Source: Neckera pumila (Eukaryota > Streptophyta > Bryopsida > Hypnales > Neckeraceae). From it: a stretch of DNA of 64,000 nucleotides. Location: positions 32,377,282 to 32,441,281 of the forward strand of contig OZ018409.1 in the NCBI GenBank assembly GCA_963969595.1, in the 5' to 3' direction. The position numbers were made by a program, and so were the translations under genes. Below are positions 1 through 13,007 of this stretch, in pieces. The first letter of the stretch is position 1; each line of letters starts with the position of its first letter. The notes under the pieces were generated by a model. That model did not search any database, had not been told where the DNA came from, and worked only from the letters and a program-made list of their open reading frames with translations.

Positions 1-795
1 CACTCATTGTCTTTATGTCCTACAAAGAATAAATGCCATTCTCCTAGGCATGAAGTGAAGGTCAAAAAAATAAATGTCACTGTTGGGAAATAAAGGTCAC
101 TTCCAAATGCCAAAGGTTCACCCTACAAGTGATCCATACATTTTTCTATACACATTCCATTTTCCTTTTATGAACCAATGGTATGGTGTTTCAAGATCCA
201 ATCAATTGTATAAACAATTTGCTACATTTTCACGCAATCTGTGTTATTAAAATAATTGATTGTTTGTATATATATTGGCAATGACATTGGGATCATGGCA
301 CGATTAGGCCTACTTGGACACACTTAGTCCCATTGGAAAGCCCTCAATGAGTTTTTGCGCACAAAAGAAAGTTTATGGCGTTCCAATTGAGTAGATAAAT
401 GATATTGAATTTTCAAGTTTTAATCTCATCAAAAATTAGAAAATGGGACACAAATTAGAAAATTGGTTGTAAGGGCAGCTCAAGGGACTGAGACACCAAC
501 TCATCGAGCTATAGAACACTTCAGCCATCATAACATTGAGACTGTGCTTTTATTTTTATTATTGTTTTAAAAATATTTAATGATACTTTTGTTTATATTT
601 ACTATTTAAATTTATTTTTAAACTAAATTGGTTGTCAATACTTTATTTTACCTTTAATTTGCTTTGTTTTTAATTTTTTTTTAAATTGCCAATATTTTTG
701 CTATTTTTGTATGCACAAAAAATCTTTATATATATAATACAAAATTGACAGAATACATGACATTAAACATCAATGCTATGGATGATTTGCCATCG
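1..795. other. AT-rich intergenic DNA, no gene seen
   Basis: Low-complexity AT-rich sequence with many T and A runs. No reading frame has protein-like composition, and I see no RNA gene or inverted repeat. Confidence 0.6.
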
Positions 796-1711
796 TCAAC
801 CCTTAAAATACCAAGGCAGTTTCTGGCTCCAAAACCACTGAAAACTGCCATTTTTGCAGCAATCACTCCCTAAACAAAAAAAAACTTTTTTTCAAAATCT
901 AATCGTAGGATCTTGAACCTCATTTGTCTTAGATCATGTGGTAAAAATTTCATGAAGTTTGACCATACGGATTGGAAGATATTAGCATTTGAAGTTGGAA
1001 AAAGAAGTTTTTTGGAATTGTGGCTTGCAATTTCAGATGACTTTGACAGCCATTTGTGGATTTTTTTTGCACTATACACCATAAAGTTAAAAAATTTTGT
1101 GTTGCACATTTGTGTTGAGAGTTTGGGAAAAAAAATTTAGAATGTCAAAATTTGATTTTCATATATAAAAAATTGTTAAGTAGAAGTAGGTCCAAAATTG
1201 AACAAAACGTTAATAGCTCTTAGGTGGAATTAAAATACCATAATCCCAATGGTGGGATTGTTTTTGCATACAAACTTTACCTTGTCAAAAAAAAAATTGG
1301 AAAATTTTTGAAAATTGCATTCAGAAATGAATTCTAAAAGTTTTTTTTTGGTAGACGCTTCGATTGCCCAAAAAACAAGATTGTCCATAACTTTCTCATA
1401 TTGAGTCCAAATAGAATGAATCAAAGCTTCAAATGTAGACAAAAACATTATCTTTGAGGAAAAAAATTTGAAAAAAAAATTTGAAGTTTTTGAAGTTTTT
1501 TTTTTCTGCCCGGCAACCTACTTTTTTGACTTTAGGTGGCATAACTTTTGCTCCCGGGCACCAATTGAAAAAAAATTATATTTTTAGAAAGCTAATATGA
1601 TTCCCTATCTTCAAAAAAAGTTTCAAAAAAACAGGTCAAAGTTTCAGGTTGCACGAGCCTGCCCGAAATTCCAAGTGTCCCTTGAGGGGACATTGGTAGT
1701 TTAGGGGTTAA
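796..1711 (+). mobile_element. TTAA-flanked TIR element, family A copy A1 (subfamily 1)
   Basis: Starts CCCTTAAAATACCAAGG and ends with CTTGAGGGGAC ... TTTAGGGG followed by TTAA. The 5' flank is TCAA, one change from TTAA. The inside shares long stretches with the other copies, such as a CATAACTTTTGCTCCCGGGC motif near 1540 and CCATAACTTTCTCAT near 1385. It carries no transposase frame, so it is non-autonomous. Orientation is defined by the end that reads CCAAGGC at the left. Confidence 0.8.
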
Positions 1712-3232
1712 AGGATTGAAATTGGATATGAAAGGAGATCATGGAGGGCTTAATTGTTACTTTGGTGGAATAATTACAAATGACATACTAATGGTTGTTG
1801 CAAGCAGATCAGGCATATTAGTGTTTGTTACGTAAGCAAATACATGATCACCCTTGCAACTAACATGTCTATCAAATGCAAAATTTTAAAAGTGATGCAA
1901 TGATTCTAGCGCTTGAGTGCAAAAATGTGAGCCTACAAGTCTTGAACCTAATTGTAGGTATGTACCTACCACCATTTGATGGTGTTTGTAACATATGTAC
2001 CTACAACAAAGATACACTATAACATGAAAAGTGTCTATAACATAGGTATCTATACCATAGAAGATGTCTATAATACAGACTTGTAGACTCATAGGCTTGT
2101 AGATTATATGCTCACATGCTAGTTTTCCTCCAAGTATTGTGGACCTACCTTTTATTGAATTCTACGCCATGGCATATTGACTAGAAATAAAAAGTGTCGG
2201 TAAAGTTGGCAATGCCAAATAATTATTTTTTCTGAAAAATAAGGTTTCATAGATGATAAAAATATAATTTTTTTGCTATTAAGATATTTTTCACCATACA
2301 AATTTTTTGTTTTTTTAATTATTAAATTTTTTAAAATAATGATATCTATTTTTAAAATTATTTTTTACCAAACATGTCCTACAACTATGACATGTAGAAT
2401 TGCACCAAGAACGTGTGACAAACAAATTAGTGCCGAAGTCATTGAACTCACTCAAAAACACAAAAATTAAATGAAAAATTCTTAAGGTGTACTGAACATC
2501 CACCTATAGAAGCAAGAGCACAAACTTAATGTAACATACTAAATAAGTGACACCATGTTTTTTTATTTTTTTAGAAATAAATATAATTCTTTAAAATTTT
2601 AGTTTGCACAAATTTAAGCCCTCAAGGACCAACTATTCTTTCAAATTAAACACAAAGTCAATTCTAAAATGACGCTTTGAAAACTTTGACCCAAAATATG
2701 GATACGTATTTCTCTTTGAAGAATTCTCATCAAGTGCTAAGATTTAATTTTTTGTTGCCAAAATTTTTTTGGCATCTAAAGTAAACAAGACAATTTGTTC
2801 TAGATCAAGTAGCTTATTTCATAGAGTTTTTTTTCCCATTTAGAAAGCTTGTTTGTTTCTTGAATTGTGCACAAACTTTGCTACCATACGTGTAGGTCAG
2901 TTTTGTAAATAACTCGAAAAGATTTGGAAAATGTCAAATTTTTTAAAAATTATACAATTATTTCTAAAAATCCAAAAAAATTCATTGTTGCTAATTTTGA
3001 ATATCCAAAAATTATTCTTGAGAAAATTTATAAAAACAAACACATTTATGCATGAATAGAAAATATCAATCCAAAATTAAGAGTGTTGAAAATTTAAAAT
3101 AAGCAAAAAGCCAAAAGTCAAAAAATCTAAATCAAGTTGCCAAACTGTTGAACTAGAAAAAGTAAACTGTTTCGGCAACAAAGTGCCAAAATTGACCTAT
3201 GCATACGGTATTTTTATTTAGCAAGGTAATTA
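1712..3232. other. AT-rich intergenic DNA, nothing identified
   Basis: No coding potential was recognised on either strand. There are short reading frames of 60-70 codons at most, all low complexity. No clear repeat boundaries were found. Confidence 0.5.
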
Positions 3233-3540
3233 TTAGGAAAAATTTCAGCCCTCCAAAAGGCCGCAAAGGAATTGATTTACAAGCCCCCTTTGGTGCAATT
3301 TCAGAATGAATAAAAAATTTATTTAAAAAATAAAATAAAAATTGGAAAAAGAAATATAAAAATAATTTTAAAATTTTTTAAAAATGACGTGGCGCTACTA
3401 ATGCCACATCAACGCACAATTTTAAAAAGTTTAAAAAGTTTAAAAACATTATAGTAATTTTTTTTTTAAATTTTTTTCCCACAATTGCATTGGGCGGGTG
3501 CAAAACTCGCGGCCTTTTGGAGGGCTGAATTTTTTCCTAA
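3233..3540. mobile_element. MITE-like TIR element, family C copy C1
   Basis: Left end TTAGGAAAAATTTCAGCCCT is mirrored at the right end by AGGGCTGAATTTTTTCCTAA. The arms continue inward as CCAAAAGGCCGC against GCGGCCTTTTGG. The core is AT-rich and non-coding. Just beyond the right end, a 20-odd-bp stretch ending GAAAGACATG is directly repeated. Confidence 0.8.
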
Positions 3541-4385
3541 TGAAAGACATGTTTTTTCCTAATGAAAGACATGTTTGGCTCCATGTTTTCATTGTTTAAT
3601 TTTCTTAAAATCCTAAATATACAATATATCATCAAAAATTGGCAAAAATTATTATTGCTAGTTTACTAGCTTAACCTCATTGTCATTGTATTGTGGGGTA
3701 ATTTAGAGCAATATAAATTCTTTATATGCTTCTAAACTTTTGCATACATGCACCTAATAGGATGTTTTACATATGAAGTGGAAGCTCAATTGTGAGTAGA
3801 TAAAAAAACTTACTCCAAAAGGGTTCAAAGGCTATCGACCACATTTGGCAAAATGCTAAAAAGAAACTTGTCTTTCACTTCAAACATTATGATCTTGCAA
3901 TTCATGCAACCAAATGGTTTGAAAATTTTTCACACGCTGTTAAAATAGTATACTATATTTTTGAGTGATTGGAGCTCAAAAAAAAATTTTGTTTTCTATT
4001 TGGTCAATGCATCTCAAAATGGCAATTTTTGATGATTTTTCATGAAAATTACCCCCACTTCTTTTAGAATTTTGCACATCACAAAATAGTGTGATTTGAT
4101 AAATAAGTATCACCCACACTAAAAGAAAAAAATTAGTAGACAAAGATACCATTGAGCCTAGCTTTCATTTATCTTTAGACATCCTAACCTTTCTAAAATT
4201 TTATATGGTCATTTTTGGTCATATCTTTGTACAACTATACAACTCCATAAACTCCAACCTTTATTCAAAGGTTGACAAAAATTGAGACATTGTTCATTTT
4301 TGGTCATATGTTATTTATGATGGTCAAGTATGAGAGACAACAACACTACATATTTGTGTTGCAAATATAAGTTTTCTGTACCTAA
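3541..4385. other. AT-rich intergenic DNA, nothing identified
   Basis: No reading frame or structured repeat was recognised, apart from the short direct repeat at the left edge next to element C1. Confidence 0.5.
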
Positions 4386-4745
4386 CATTAGAGAAAATTT
4401 CAAGCCTTTAAAGGGCTGCTCCACAGTCCTCTGAGGTACCCTGAAATTTACTATTTATTTTGCTCAAAATTTATTTTTCCCTATTTTGGCACAGCAGTTT
4501 CTGCTGTGACAGTGGCGCAAGAACCAAAATTTGCAAATAAAAAAATAATATTAAATTTTTTTTAATCGTAAAATAATTTTTTTTTTTTAATTTAAAAAAA
4601 AAAGAAAAAAGCTGATTGCCATGGTGAGCAGTCAGACACTCTGATTGCTCACCGCAACAATCAACTGGAGTGACAAACCAAGCTTTTTAATAGCTTGGTT
4701 TGTCACTTCGAAGCAGGACTCCAGAGGGCTGATTTTCTTCTGATG
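4386..4745 (+). mobile_element. MITE-like TIR element, family C copy C2, with internal perfect hairpin
   Basis: Left end CATTAGAGAAAATTTCAAGC is mirrored by GGGCTGATTTTCTTCTGATG at the right. Copy C3 (55501-55853) is the same element in reverse orientation. Inside, positions 4670-4706 form a hairpin with perfect 15-bp arms (GTGACAAACCAAGCT and its complement) around a 7-nt loop. A second internal inverted pair, GGTGAGCAGTC against GATTGCTCACC, lies just before it. It is non-coding. Confidence 0.8.
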
Positions 4746-5870
4746 GTGACATAGAATCACTAAATGATGAAATAGTGTTTCCATAAAATCAGTAGTAACA
4801 ATTGTAATGCTAGAAGTACTAATAGAAAAAAGAGGCCTAATCAATATAATATCACCTTATATACGTTAATTTGGAAGATTCGAAAATTGTCTCTTTTAAT
4901 TTGGCAAAGCAATGAGAGGATAATTAGTAGAGTTTGTATGGGCATCGCAAACGACTATTCACTTATTAATATGGAAGTTGACCTGTCTCATTCCATCTGT
5001 AAGAACCTTTGTGGACTCATCAAAATGGTGACGTACATTTTTGAGGCAAATGAAAAAGATGCATTTGGATGATTTAATGCATGTGAAGAAAAGGTAGCAA
5101 AACATTATGTAAGAATATTTGAGAAGGTAGGCTCTGATTGAAAAATTGGATCTATGATGTCACCTATCTTCTCTCGTCTCTCACTACTTATTTCATGGCA
5201 AGGGTTTGAAGTCTTTTTATGACATTACAACAAAGTATTGTAGTTTTTGGCCTAAAGGTTTATTAGGGCTTTAAAGCTCTGGTGATAGATTTTTGGAGTT
5301 CTTTTCTCACTCTTTGCTTTCCCCTCTTTGAAGATTGGCTTAATGATTCAAACATTCCAATTTTGTTGCTTTTATTTCAATATTTCAGGAAAGTGAATAT
5401 GGGCACAATGTTTTATTGAGATTTTGTAGATTTGGTTAATAGATCTTTATTCTCATACCACTATCCATTCTTATAATTACACGTTAGGATTTTGTCACTT
5501 GTGGTTTGATGTTTCAACACATTTCTGTGATGATTATGTAGGTGTTTTAACACAATTTTGTAGAGCGTGTTGGTAGATTGTTAGTGCCACCTCTCTCTCA
5601 GTTTTCATTCTCTATATATTTTTTCCTTTAATATGCAATCTAATTTTTGAGTTTAAACTCAATGTTTCAGTAGAATTTATAAATTTTGCTAATACTTTTC
5701 TTTTCTTGTCTATCATTTTATATTTATTTTTGTGCATGTGTATTATGTTGGGACAACACAATATATAAATATGAATCTCTTGAAGTATTCAAATATGTTT
5801 GTTCATTCCATAATAAAATATGCAATTCCATACAAAATCTTTTGTATCAATCCATACCTTAAGTTTGGCT
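4746..5870. other. Intergenic DNA with a possible decayed retroelement fragment
   Basis: A 61-codon frame at 4887-5072 (+) has a pattern (W-x-x-N-E-R-I-I then N-D-Y-S-L) weakly like the gag region of Copia retrotransposons. The match is from memory of the family only, and nothing else of a retroelement is adjacent. The rest is AT-rich and featureless. Confidence 0.2.
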
Positions 5871-6276
5871 GTTTGTTTGTTTATTTTGTTTATTTGTTTG
5901 TTTGTTTGTTTTGTTTTGCTATGTTGAAATCTCTCGGATTGTGCGTCCCTCAGCCACGTGCTTGGTGCCGTTAGAAAGGGCTCGGCGAGGAGGGGTGCAC
6001 GGGCTTGGTTTTGTGGCATTTGGAGCCACGGTGCAGAAGTTACTGAATTTCGAAGTATTTATGAATCAAAAAATTAGAAAATTGCTTTTATTTTTATTTT
6101 GGTCGCGTTCTTGGTACCGTTGGAAAGCTCTTGGCAAAGAGAAGTGGATGGGCTTTGTTTCGTGGCGTTTGGAATGATGGTGTGAAAGATATTGAATTTC
6201 AATTTTTTTACTCTGAATTAAATAATTAGAAAATTATTTTTATTAAGATTTTGGTTGTGGCAACGGCACAGGGCAT
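5871..6276. repeat. (TTTG)n tract joined to two tandem ~150-bp repeat units (family G, copy G1)
   Basis: A (GTTT/TTTG)n tract at 5871-5918 is followed by two related units, from about 5959 and 6108. Each contains a TTGGT(G/A)CCGTT(A/G)GAAAG motif, a GTGGCRTTTGGA motif and an AT-rich spacer ending in TTTTATTTTTATTTTGG. Related units occur at 14139-14349 and, reversed, at 25930-26410. The units are more GC-rich than their surroundings. Confidence 0.65.
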
Positions 6277-6290
6277 AATAATTTTGAATC

Positions 6291-8597
6291 CACACGGTGA
6301 TATTTTTATACTCTATTTACATTGATCAAAGTATTCATCTTTTCCAATGGATTATATATAAACCTATGCAATTGTACAATATAATCTACTACCATTTTAA
6401 CTTGAACACGATTTTGATTTTTAACTAATATTTTTGTGTTGTGTCTTTTTTTATATATTGTATTTTTATCAACCTTGTATTATTTATGACATGGAGAATT
6501 TGAGTCTCATTCTTATCATTATTTTTTAAATTATTTGGCTTTTATTTTTGCTTGCAGCATTAGCATTATTTGAGCTTTTTAAGTCAAAAATTTGAAGATT
6601 TGATTAGGAACTTAACACTTTATAGATTTAGAAATTTGAAGATATAGATATAGATTTTTAGATTTAGAGCTTCACAAATTTAGGAATTTATATAGAATTT
6701 AAATGCGTCATAGATATAATTGTCTTTATAGAATGGAGATTCTTCTTTGATTTGAAATATTTTGTAGATCTTGAATTCTTCAAATGTACAAATTTTTACA
6801 TGATTGTTAAGATGCTAGTACATAATGGTACATTTTACAATCTTTTTCATTATCAAAATCCCTCAAAATGTAGATTTCAAGTTTGATTTGTGAATTGTAT
6901 TTTTTGAATTTATCATTATTGTACATTTGGAAATCTTTTACTATTATAAACTATAGAATTTTTAGAAGAAACACTATACATTGCCATGTCATTGTCCACA
7001 TAAAACTTCAAATATGATGTGCCATGTGCATAAAAGAAGTAATGTTGACGTGGCATGAATTGGTACATTTGTGTTATCAACTCTCCAAATTGAGCCGTCC
7101 AAATAATATGACTTTTGAATATATATATCAATCGTACGCATAGGTTAATTTTAGCACCTTGCTGCTCAAACAATTTACTTTTTGCAGTTCGACAGCTTGA
7201 TTTGGATTTCTTGATTTTTAGCACTTTGCCTTTTTCTAATTTTTAGACACTCCTAGTTTGGATTAATTTTTTCTATTCATTCTTAAATATTTTATTTTTT
7301 CTACATTTTCTTTAAAATATTTTTTTGGAAATTCAAAATTAGCAATAATGAAAAATTATAGATTTTCAAAATAGTTGTAAGGTAGAGCCACCCATTCCCA
7401 ACTAGTGATCCGTTCCCGACTTATAGATGCACATATTCTTGACCAAGCTTAGAATGTTTTTTTCCTCCTTTTCAAGGTTGGAACTAATAAATACATGACA
7501 CATTTTCCAAGTTGTGAGAAAGAAAGTAGAAAATAATGATTAGGGAAAAAGTTATTGAATGATCAGCATTGGAAGAGTCTAGCCTGAGGTTGGCCATGGG
7601 TCTAGAGCACTTTTTGCCTCCCAAAGTTCATAGTAATTTCAGTTCAAGCAATAAATTACCAATTTTTTTGCAATCCTTGTCATTTCTACTGATACCTCTA
7701 AAAAATATTCGTTTTGCCTTCACTACTCCAGATCATGTTGAAATTCCTTATTTGGTCAGTTGTAGGTGGGTCTACCTTACAAATTTTTACAAATTTTCGA
7801 CACAATTCAACTTATCCCTAATTATTTCCGAAACTGGTCTACACGTACAATATTGGATTACTGGTTGTTGTCTCCAATATCAATTTCTCTAGAATTGAAG
7901 ATTGTAAATTTAATATATCCAATTGTTGAACAAACGTTCAGGCGCCAATGATTATATAATATTTTGCAGTGTTGTTTTTGTTAAAATTTGCAGTTGTCAC
8001 TTGGTATGAATGTTTCATCAATTGAAGTTTGGACAAAGATGGAAACATCATCATAAGAAGTGTTGTGGTTATTTAGTTGAGCTTGGCAAAGTCTTTCTTG
8101 AAAAATCCATCTTCAGTGGGTCTAAAATTGGATTTGTAACTTGGAATATAAAATCTACCTTTTATATGTTGGCTGGCCCTACGGAGATAAAAAAGAAGTC
8201 ATATTATATCAACTTAATTCAAGGCCACGGAATTAATTTCAATACTCCAATATAGATGGGTTCTTGAAAATACTATAAAATCAAATGAAATATGCCAAAG
8301 AATAAATAAATAAATAAATAAAAATAAAAACAAATTATATATATATATATCATTTAACAATATCATTTGATAATAGTAGTTAAACAAATATGATATATTT
8401 ATAAATTGTATTAGCATTAAAATAATATATTTCTATACATTTCTAAATTAATTTAATGGTCCAAACAATATTATTTAAAAAAAAATATTTTATATAGTAG
8501 TTGATAGTATAAATGAAACTATTTTTTGTTTTTTATTTATTAATAGATAGATAATGTATTTCATACATTTAGTTTGTTTTATTGAATGGTATATACT
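6291..8597. other. AT-rich intergenic DNA, nothing identified
   Basis: Small frames at 7569-7892, 7766-7951 and 8010-8255 (+) have no recognisable domain. They could be remnants of a decayed element or chance. Short (AATA)n and (AT)n runs lie at about 8304-8351. Confidence 0.4.
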
Positions 8598-9527
8598 TTA
8601 ACCCCTAAAGGACCATTGTCGGCTCGGCGGACATTTGGGATTTCAAGCAAGTACCTACGGCCTGAAATTTTGTCGTGATTTTTTGAAACTTTTTTTGAAA
8701 ATAGAAAAAGTGATAAGCTTTGTGGGAATATAATTTTTTTCACAATCGGTGCCCAAGAAAAAAAGTCATGGCCAAACAAGCTCAAAACAGGGGACGGCGG
8801 GTAGCAAAAAAAAAAACAAATATTTGAATTTTATTTTTTAATATATTTTTTTTCATAGATTATATTTTTGTCTATTTGAAAAGCTTTGATTCATTTCATT
8901 TGGATTTGTTATGAGAAAGTTATGGACATTCTTGTTTTTCGGGCAATTAGAGCATCTTTTTGAGAAAAATAACTTCTAGGATGCATTTTTGAATGCAATT
9001 TTTCAAATTTTTCAGTTTTTTTTTTTTGCGTAGTTTACATTACTTGATAGAACAATCTCACCATTGGAATTAGTGAATTTTAATTCCATCTAAAATATAT
9101 GAATATTTTAGATTTTCCTTCTATCTTGTAACTACTTCTACTTAATAATTTTTTAAAAGAACAATAATTTATTTTGTTTTATTTATTTATTGTTTTTAGA
9201 GTCTCAACACAATTCTCTACTACAAAGATTTAAAGCTCAAAACTCTGTAGTGCAAAAATTTTAAGTTAAAAATGTTCAAAGTCAAAAAATTTAGTCCCGC
9301 AATGTGCTGAAAAACTTGTTTTTTTCACTTTAAACGCAGATATCTTGCAATTTGTGCGGTCAAGAATTCTGAAATATTTTCCACACACTCTCAAACTAGT
9401 TAGGTGTAAGTTCCTTCAATTAGATGTGAAAAAAAAACCTTTTTCAATTTTTTTTACGTTTTGCTATAGAAATGGCAACTTTGAGTGTTTTTTGGCAAAA
9501 AAAGGGCCTCGATATTTTAGGGGTTAA
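8598..9527 (-). mobile_element. TTAA-flanked TIR element, family A copy A2 (subfamily 2)
   Basis: TTAA then CCCCTAAAGGACCATTGTC at the left, and ATATTTTAGGGG then TTAA at the right. Outside the TTAA the flanks (GTATATAC and TGCATCAA) show no other duplication. The inside carries family A motifs reversed relative to A1. There is no transposase frame. Confidence 0.85.
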
Positions 9528-10387
9528 TGCATCAACATTGGTATTAGAAACCATTTGCTAATTGATTATGCATTACAATTTGACTTTGAGAAGACAAGAC
9601 CTATCACCAAGGTACTTTATAAAAGTAATTTAATTTATAGATACATTCTTCATTTCTAAATAATTCTTGAAAGTCATACATTAGCCACTTTTTAGCCTCA
9701 ATATTATTCCATGATTAATCTCAATGCCTAGTTTTTCTGTTATAAATTACTATTTAAGATTTGGTATTTTTTTAAATTTTTTTAAATTAACAAGAAATCT
9801 TAATGTATTCCTTCAATAGATTTTTGAAATAAATTTCATAAGGAACCTTACAATGAAGAAGCAACCAATGAGCAAACTTATCTGAACAATTAATATAAGA
9901 AGAATTTAAACTGAGTCAACTATTAACTTTGAAGGCCATTTTCTTGAACTAAGAAAGATGCAGAATGGCGATAAGCATTAAGTGCCACAAGTAATCTCAA
10001 TAACCTAAAAATTGAGTCCAAGTCCTCATTTTTTATGGAAAAAACTAAATTATTCTTTAAATATTAAAATGTCTATCTTATAACCAGTGATTTTTAAAGA
10101 GTCCAACAAAAATAGTGCACATACCATAGTCTATTAGTTGGGGTTTTAGCATTCAAGTGATTAAATTCTAAAAGAAACATTTTGCAAGACTCAATTTAAT
10201 TTTAGTAATTTAGGCAATTGCTCATAATTAAACAAGTTTGGACAATCACAAATTTATCACCGGTACAAAGATGGATTTGTCACAAACTTGTTTAATTGTT
10301 TACAATTGAACAAGTAGGAACAGACAAAGCTTGTACAAGTAGTTCCGTGTCATTGAACAATCACAGATGAAGTAGGAGTCATAACAA
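9528..10387. other. AT-rich intergenic DNA with one hairpin
   Basis: The only structure seen is an inverted repeat at about 10226-10297. The arms are AATTAAACAAGTTTG and CAAACTTGTTTAATT, with further partial pairing inside. No coding potential. Confidence 0.5.
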
Positions 10388-10795
10388 TTAAGAGCATCTG
10401 CAATACACCCTGTAATAAGGACGGTAGAGCACTTTAACGTTTGAAAAGCAAATTAGACTTAAATGCACGCCCCAATGCGACCATCAAGTTCCACGGCCTC
10501 GGTATGTGACCACCCGGGACCGGCTAATTTGCAAAATGTGAAGGGCCCGCGAGTTGACTCCATGTAAAAATAGTCATTGTTGTCATACCTTTTCCCACAT
10601 TGTATTGTGTGCCGTTCAATGCAACCTTCCCTTGTTGCATGAAAAGTGTTTTTTAATGTAGATTCTTGTCCTCTCTTTCTTTTTTTAATGTAGAAAAGTC
10701 CATTTGACGTTTAGATTGCCGGTTCCACATTGGGTCTTTTTTTCCAAAAAAAATTGACACTGTGGAGGCCTTGCGGAATGCCCCTCCAGTTTACT
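10388..10795 (+). mobile_element. MITE-like element, family D copy D1
   Basis: Starts TTAAGAGCATCTGCAATACA. It shares ordered blocks with the reversed copy at 45748-46201: AAGGGCC-GC-GTTG, CATTGTTGTCATACCTTTT, CCTTCCCTTGTTGCATGAAA, TTTAATGTAGATTCTTG and GGAATGCCCCTCCA. The right boundary is set only by where the likeness to D2 ends. It is non-coding and more GC-rich than its flanks. Confidence 0.65.
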
Positions 10796-12684
10796 AGTAG
10801 AGGGCTGTTTTACTGCTCAACTATTTACAACTCAACAAATACACTAGTGTAAATTGATGAGATTGGTTGACATTATTAGCAAATTTTTCTCCCCATTTCA
10901 TCTCAATTTAGAGCAATTTCTACAATTCTTCCATAACTCTTCTTAGTGTAAAGCAATTTTCATTTATTAGGCAAGTTGCAAAAATCATTTCTAGGCCTAA
11001 ATTTTTATAACTATTTTTTGCCATAAAGATAAACACTTTTCATACATACACAATGTCGTTGATACAATAATTGTCTATTTCTTAAATTTCTTAGAATTTT
11101 AAAATATAACATAAGAAAATCATCATGGATTTAATCAAAATAATCTAATAGGTACCATGGTTGAGTCTTTTGTGGAGCATTGTTTGTTTGTTTGTTTGTT
11201 TGTTTGTTTGTTTGTTTGTTTGTTTGTATATTTATATATGCAATTGCGATTACTAGGACAATTCTACAAAAAAAGAATAACTCTAGCTTATAGATCAAAA
11301 CAAATGAAGAATCTACTAGAAATAGTTCTACTAGCTATGCTGCAAAGGCAGAATTAGTGAGTGCTATCTTTGATGGATAATTCTACTTGAAATCTTTTTT
11401 GTTGAGTCTTTCTTTTAGTGGTTTCAAGAGCAATAATGTTTGTGATGACAAGTCAATTATGTAGAGGGGTGAATGCAAGAAACACTTGTACTATTTTCTG
11501 TCACACCTTGCATGTTCATTTGTTTTTTAGGCATAACTTTTGCGTATTGAATCCAAATGACTTAAGATTTATAGGGAAGGTGCTCATGACCACTATTCAC
11601 CTTGCCTAATTTTTTTGGCAATTTTCAAAAATGTTTTACCAAATAAAAACAGCCCCCGATTTTATGTCACAAATTCCAATTTGGAGGTTTTAAGTACTAT
11701 TTAGTACCCAAAAAATCAAATTTGGAGCTGAAATTTGGATGAGATGGTCTTCTAGTAGACTTCTAGCTCCCAAGAAGAGGGATTTAAAAAAAAGTTAATT
11801 TTGTATAGTGTAGAAGTCTACAAAGTGAGCTTTTTTCTGCTTGCATTTTGAAACACATTAATCATTATTTTTTTTTTTTTTTTTTGAATGACCATCCCCA
11901 TAGAGCTGTTGCAAATAGCCAATATTTATTTAATTTATTTTTTACTATTTTTAACTAACTAAAGCATCAAATTGATCAAAGTGTCTATTTTCTTGAGATT
12001 TGGCACTTTGTAGTTCTCCCATTTAGAGAATTTTTCTATGCTTTTCCTTCCCAGGGTTTCTTCATCTTAAAGGTATATACATTGGCCATATTTTGAAAAA
12101 AATTAAAAATTATTTTTCTATGCTCAAAGTACTCCAGAAAAAACCCATCAAATAGTAAAAACGCAACAAATAGTACAAGTGTTCCTTGCATTCACCCAGA
12201 GAATGTTTTTTTTTTATCTTCTTCTTCCTTTTAGAAATAAAAAAAAAAGTTATTATTCTTATTTCAATTTAAATCACTCCTATGTATACTCCTATTCACA
12301 TAACATACTTCAATTAATTTTGGAAAAATATCTAACACATGTCAGGTTTATAACATTATACAATGTAATAAGTAAAATTTCAAAATAAATATCATAATTT
12401 TAATTGTTCTAATGCTATTTTTCAGCCATTTTTCAGCCAATTACATGACAAACTATGACATTTAAAAAAATAATAATTCGTTTGCTCCAAATTAATTTAA
12501 ATATAATTAAGATTGGATTTGGAAATATTTTTACATTACTTTTATAATAAAAGTGATAAGATTTGTTTGTTTGTTATTCATATCTATGAGTCTTATTTAA
12601 CTACCATGAATTCCAAATACTCATTATTATTTTTACATAGTAGCTAAAAATTGTATTTTCACAACTTTTTAAAAAAAGAATCAA
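10796..12684. other. AT-rich intergenic DNA with a (TTTG)n microsatellite
   Basis: A (TGTT)n tract of about 47 bp lies at 11181-11227. The frames through it (11157-11357) are repeat artefacts. Nothing else was recognised. Confidence 0.5.
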
Positions 12685-12960
12685 CATTAGAGGAGATTTG
12701 GGCCTTTAAGAGACTGCAAGCTTCTGGACTGTGGGAACTTTATAGGAACGCTGGGACGTTGCCAAATGACCAGTCTAATGTGGCCGAGCAACTACCACGT
12801 CAGATTATTTCTTTTTTTCTTTTATAACTTTTTTTTTGGTTTCTTTTAACATTTTAATAACTTTTTATTTTTTATTTATTTTTTTTGATGGCAATGTGCT
12901 GTTTCTAGCATCGAGAACAGCCTTGAAACGATCTTCCGGAGGCTCAGATCTCCTCTAATG
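12685..12960. mobile_element. MITE-like TIR element, family H copy H1, with CAA flanks
   Basis: Left end CATTAGAGGAGATTTGGGCC is mirrored by GGCTCAGATCTCCTCTAATG at the right. The triplet CAA flanks both ends (12682-12684 and 12961-12963), consistent with a 3-bp target duplication. The CATTA/TAATG termini resemble the CACTA ends of En/Spm-type elements without being identical. The interior is non-coding. Confidence 0.75.
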
Positions 12961-13007
12961 CAATTTATATTATGATAGACATATTTTTTTAGGCCTAAAA
13001 TTAACCC

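Noticed and set aside
4887..5072. Possible Copia gag fragment
   Set aside because: Resemblance is weak and isolated: no protease, integrase, reverse transcriptase or LTRs nearby.
7569..8255. Three consecutive plus-strand frames that could be exons
   Set aside because: No splice pattern joins them, no known domain appears, and base composition equals the surroundings.
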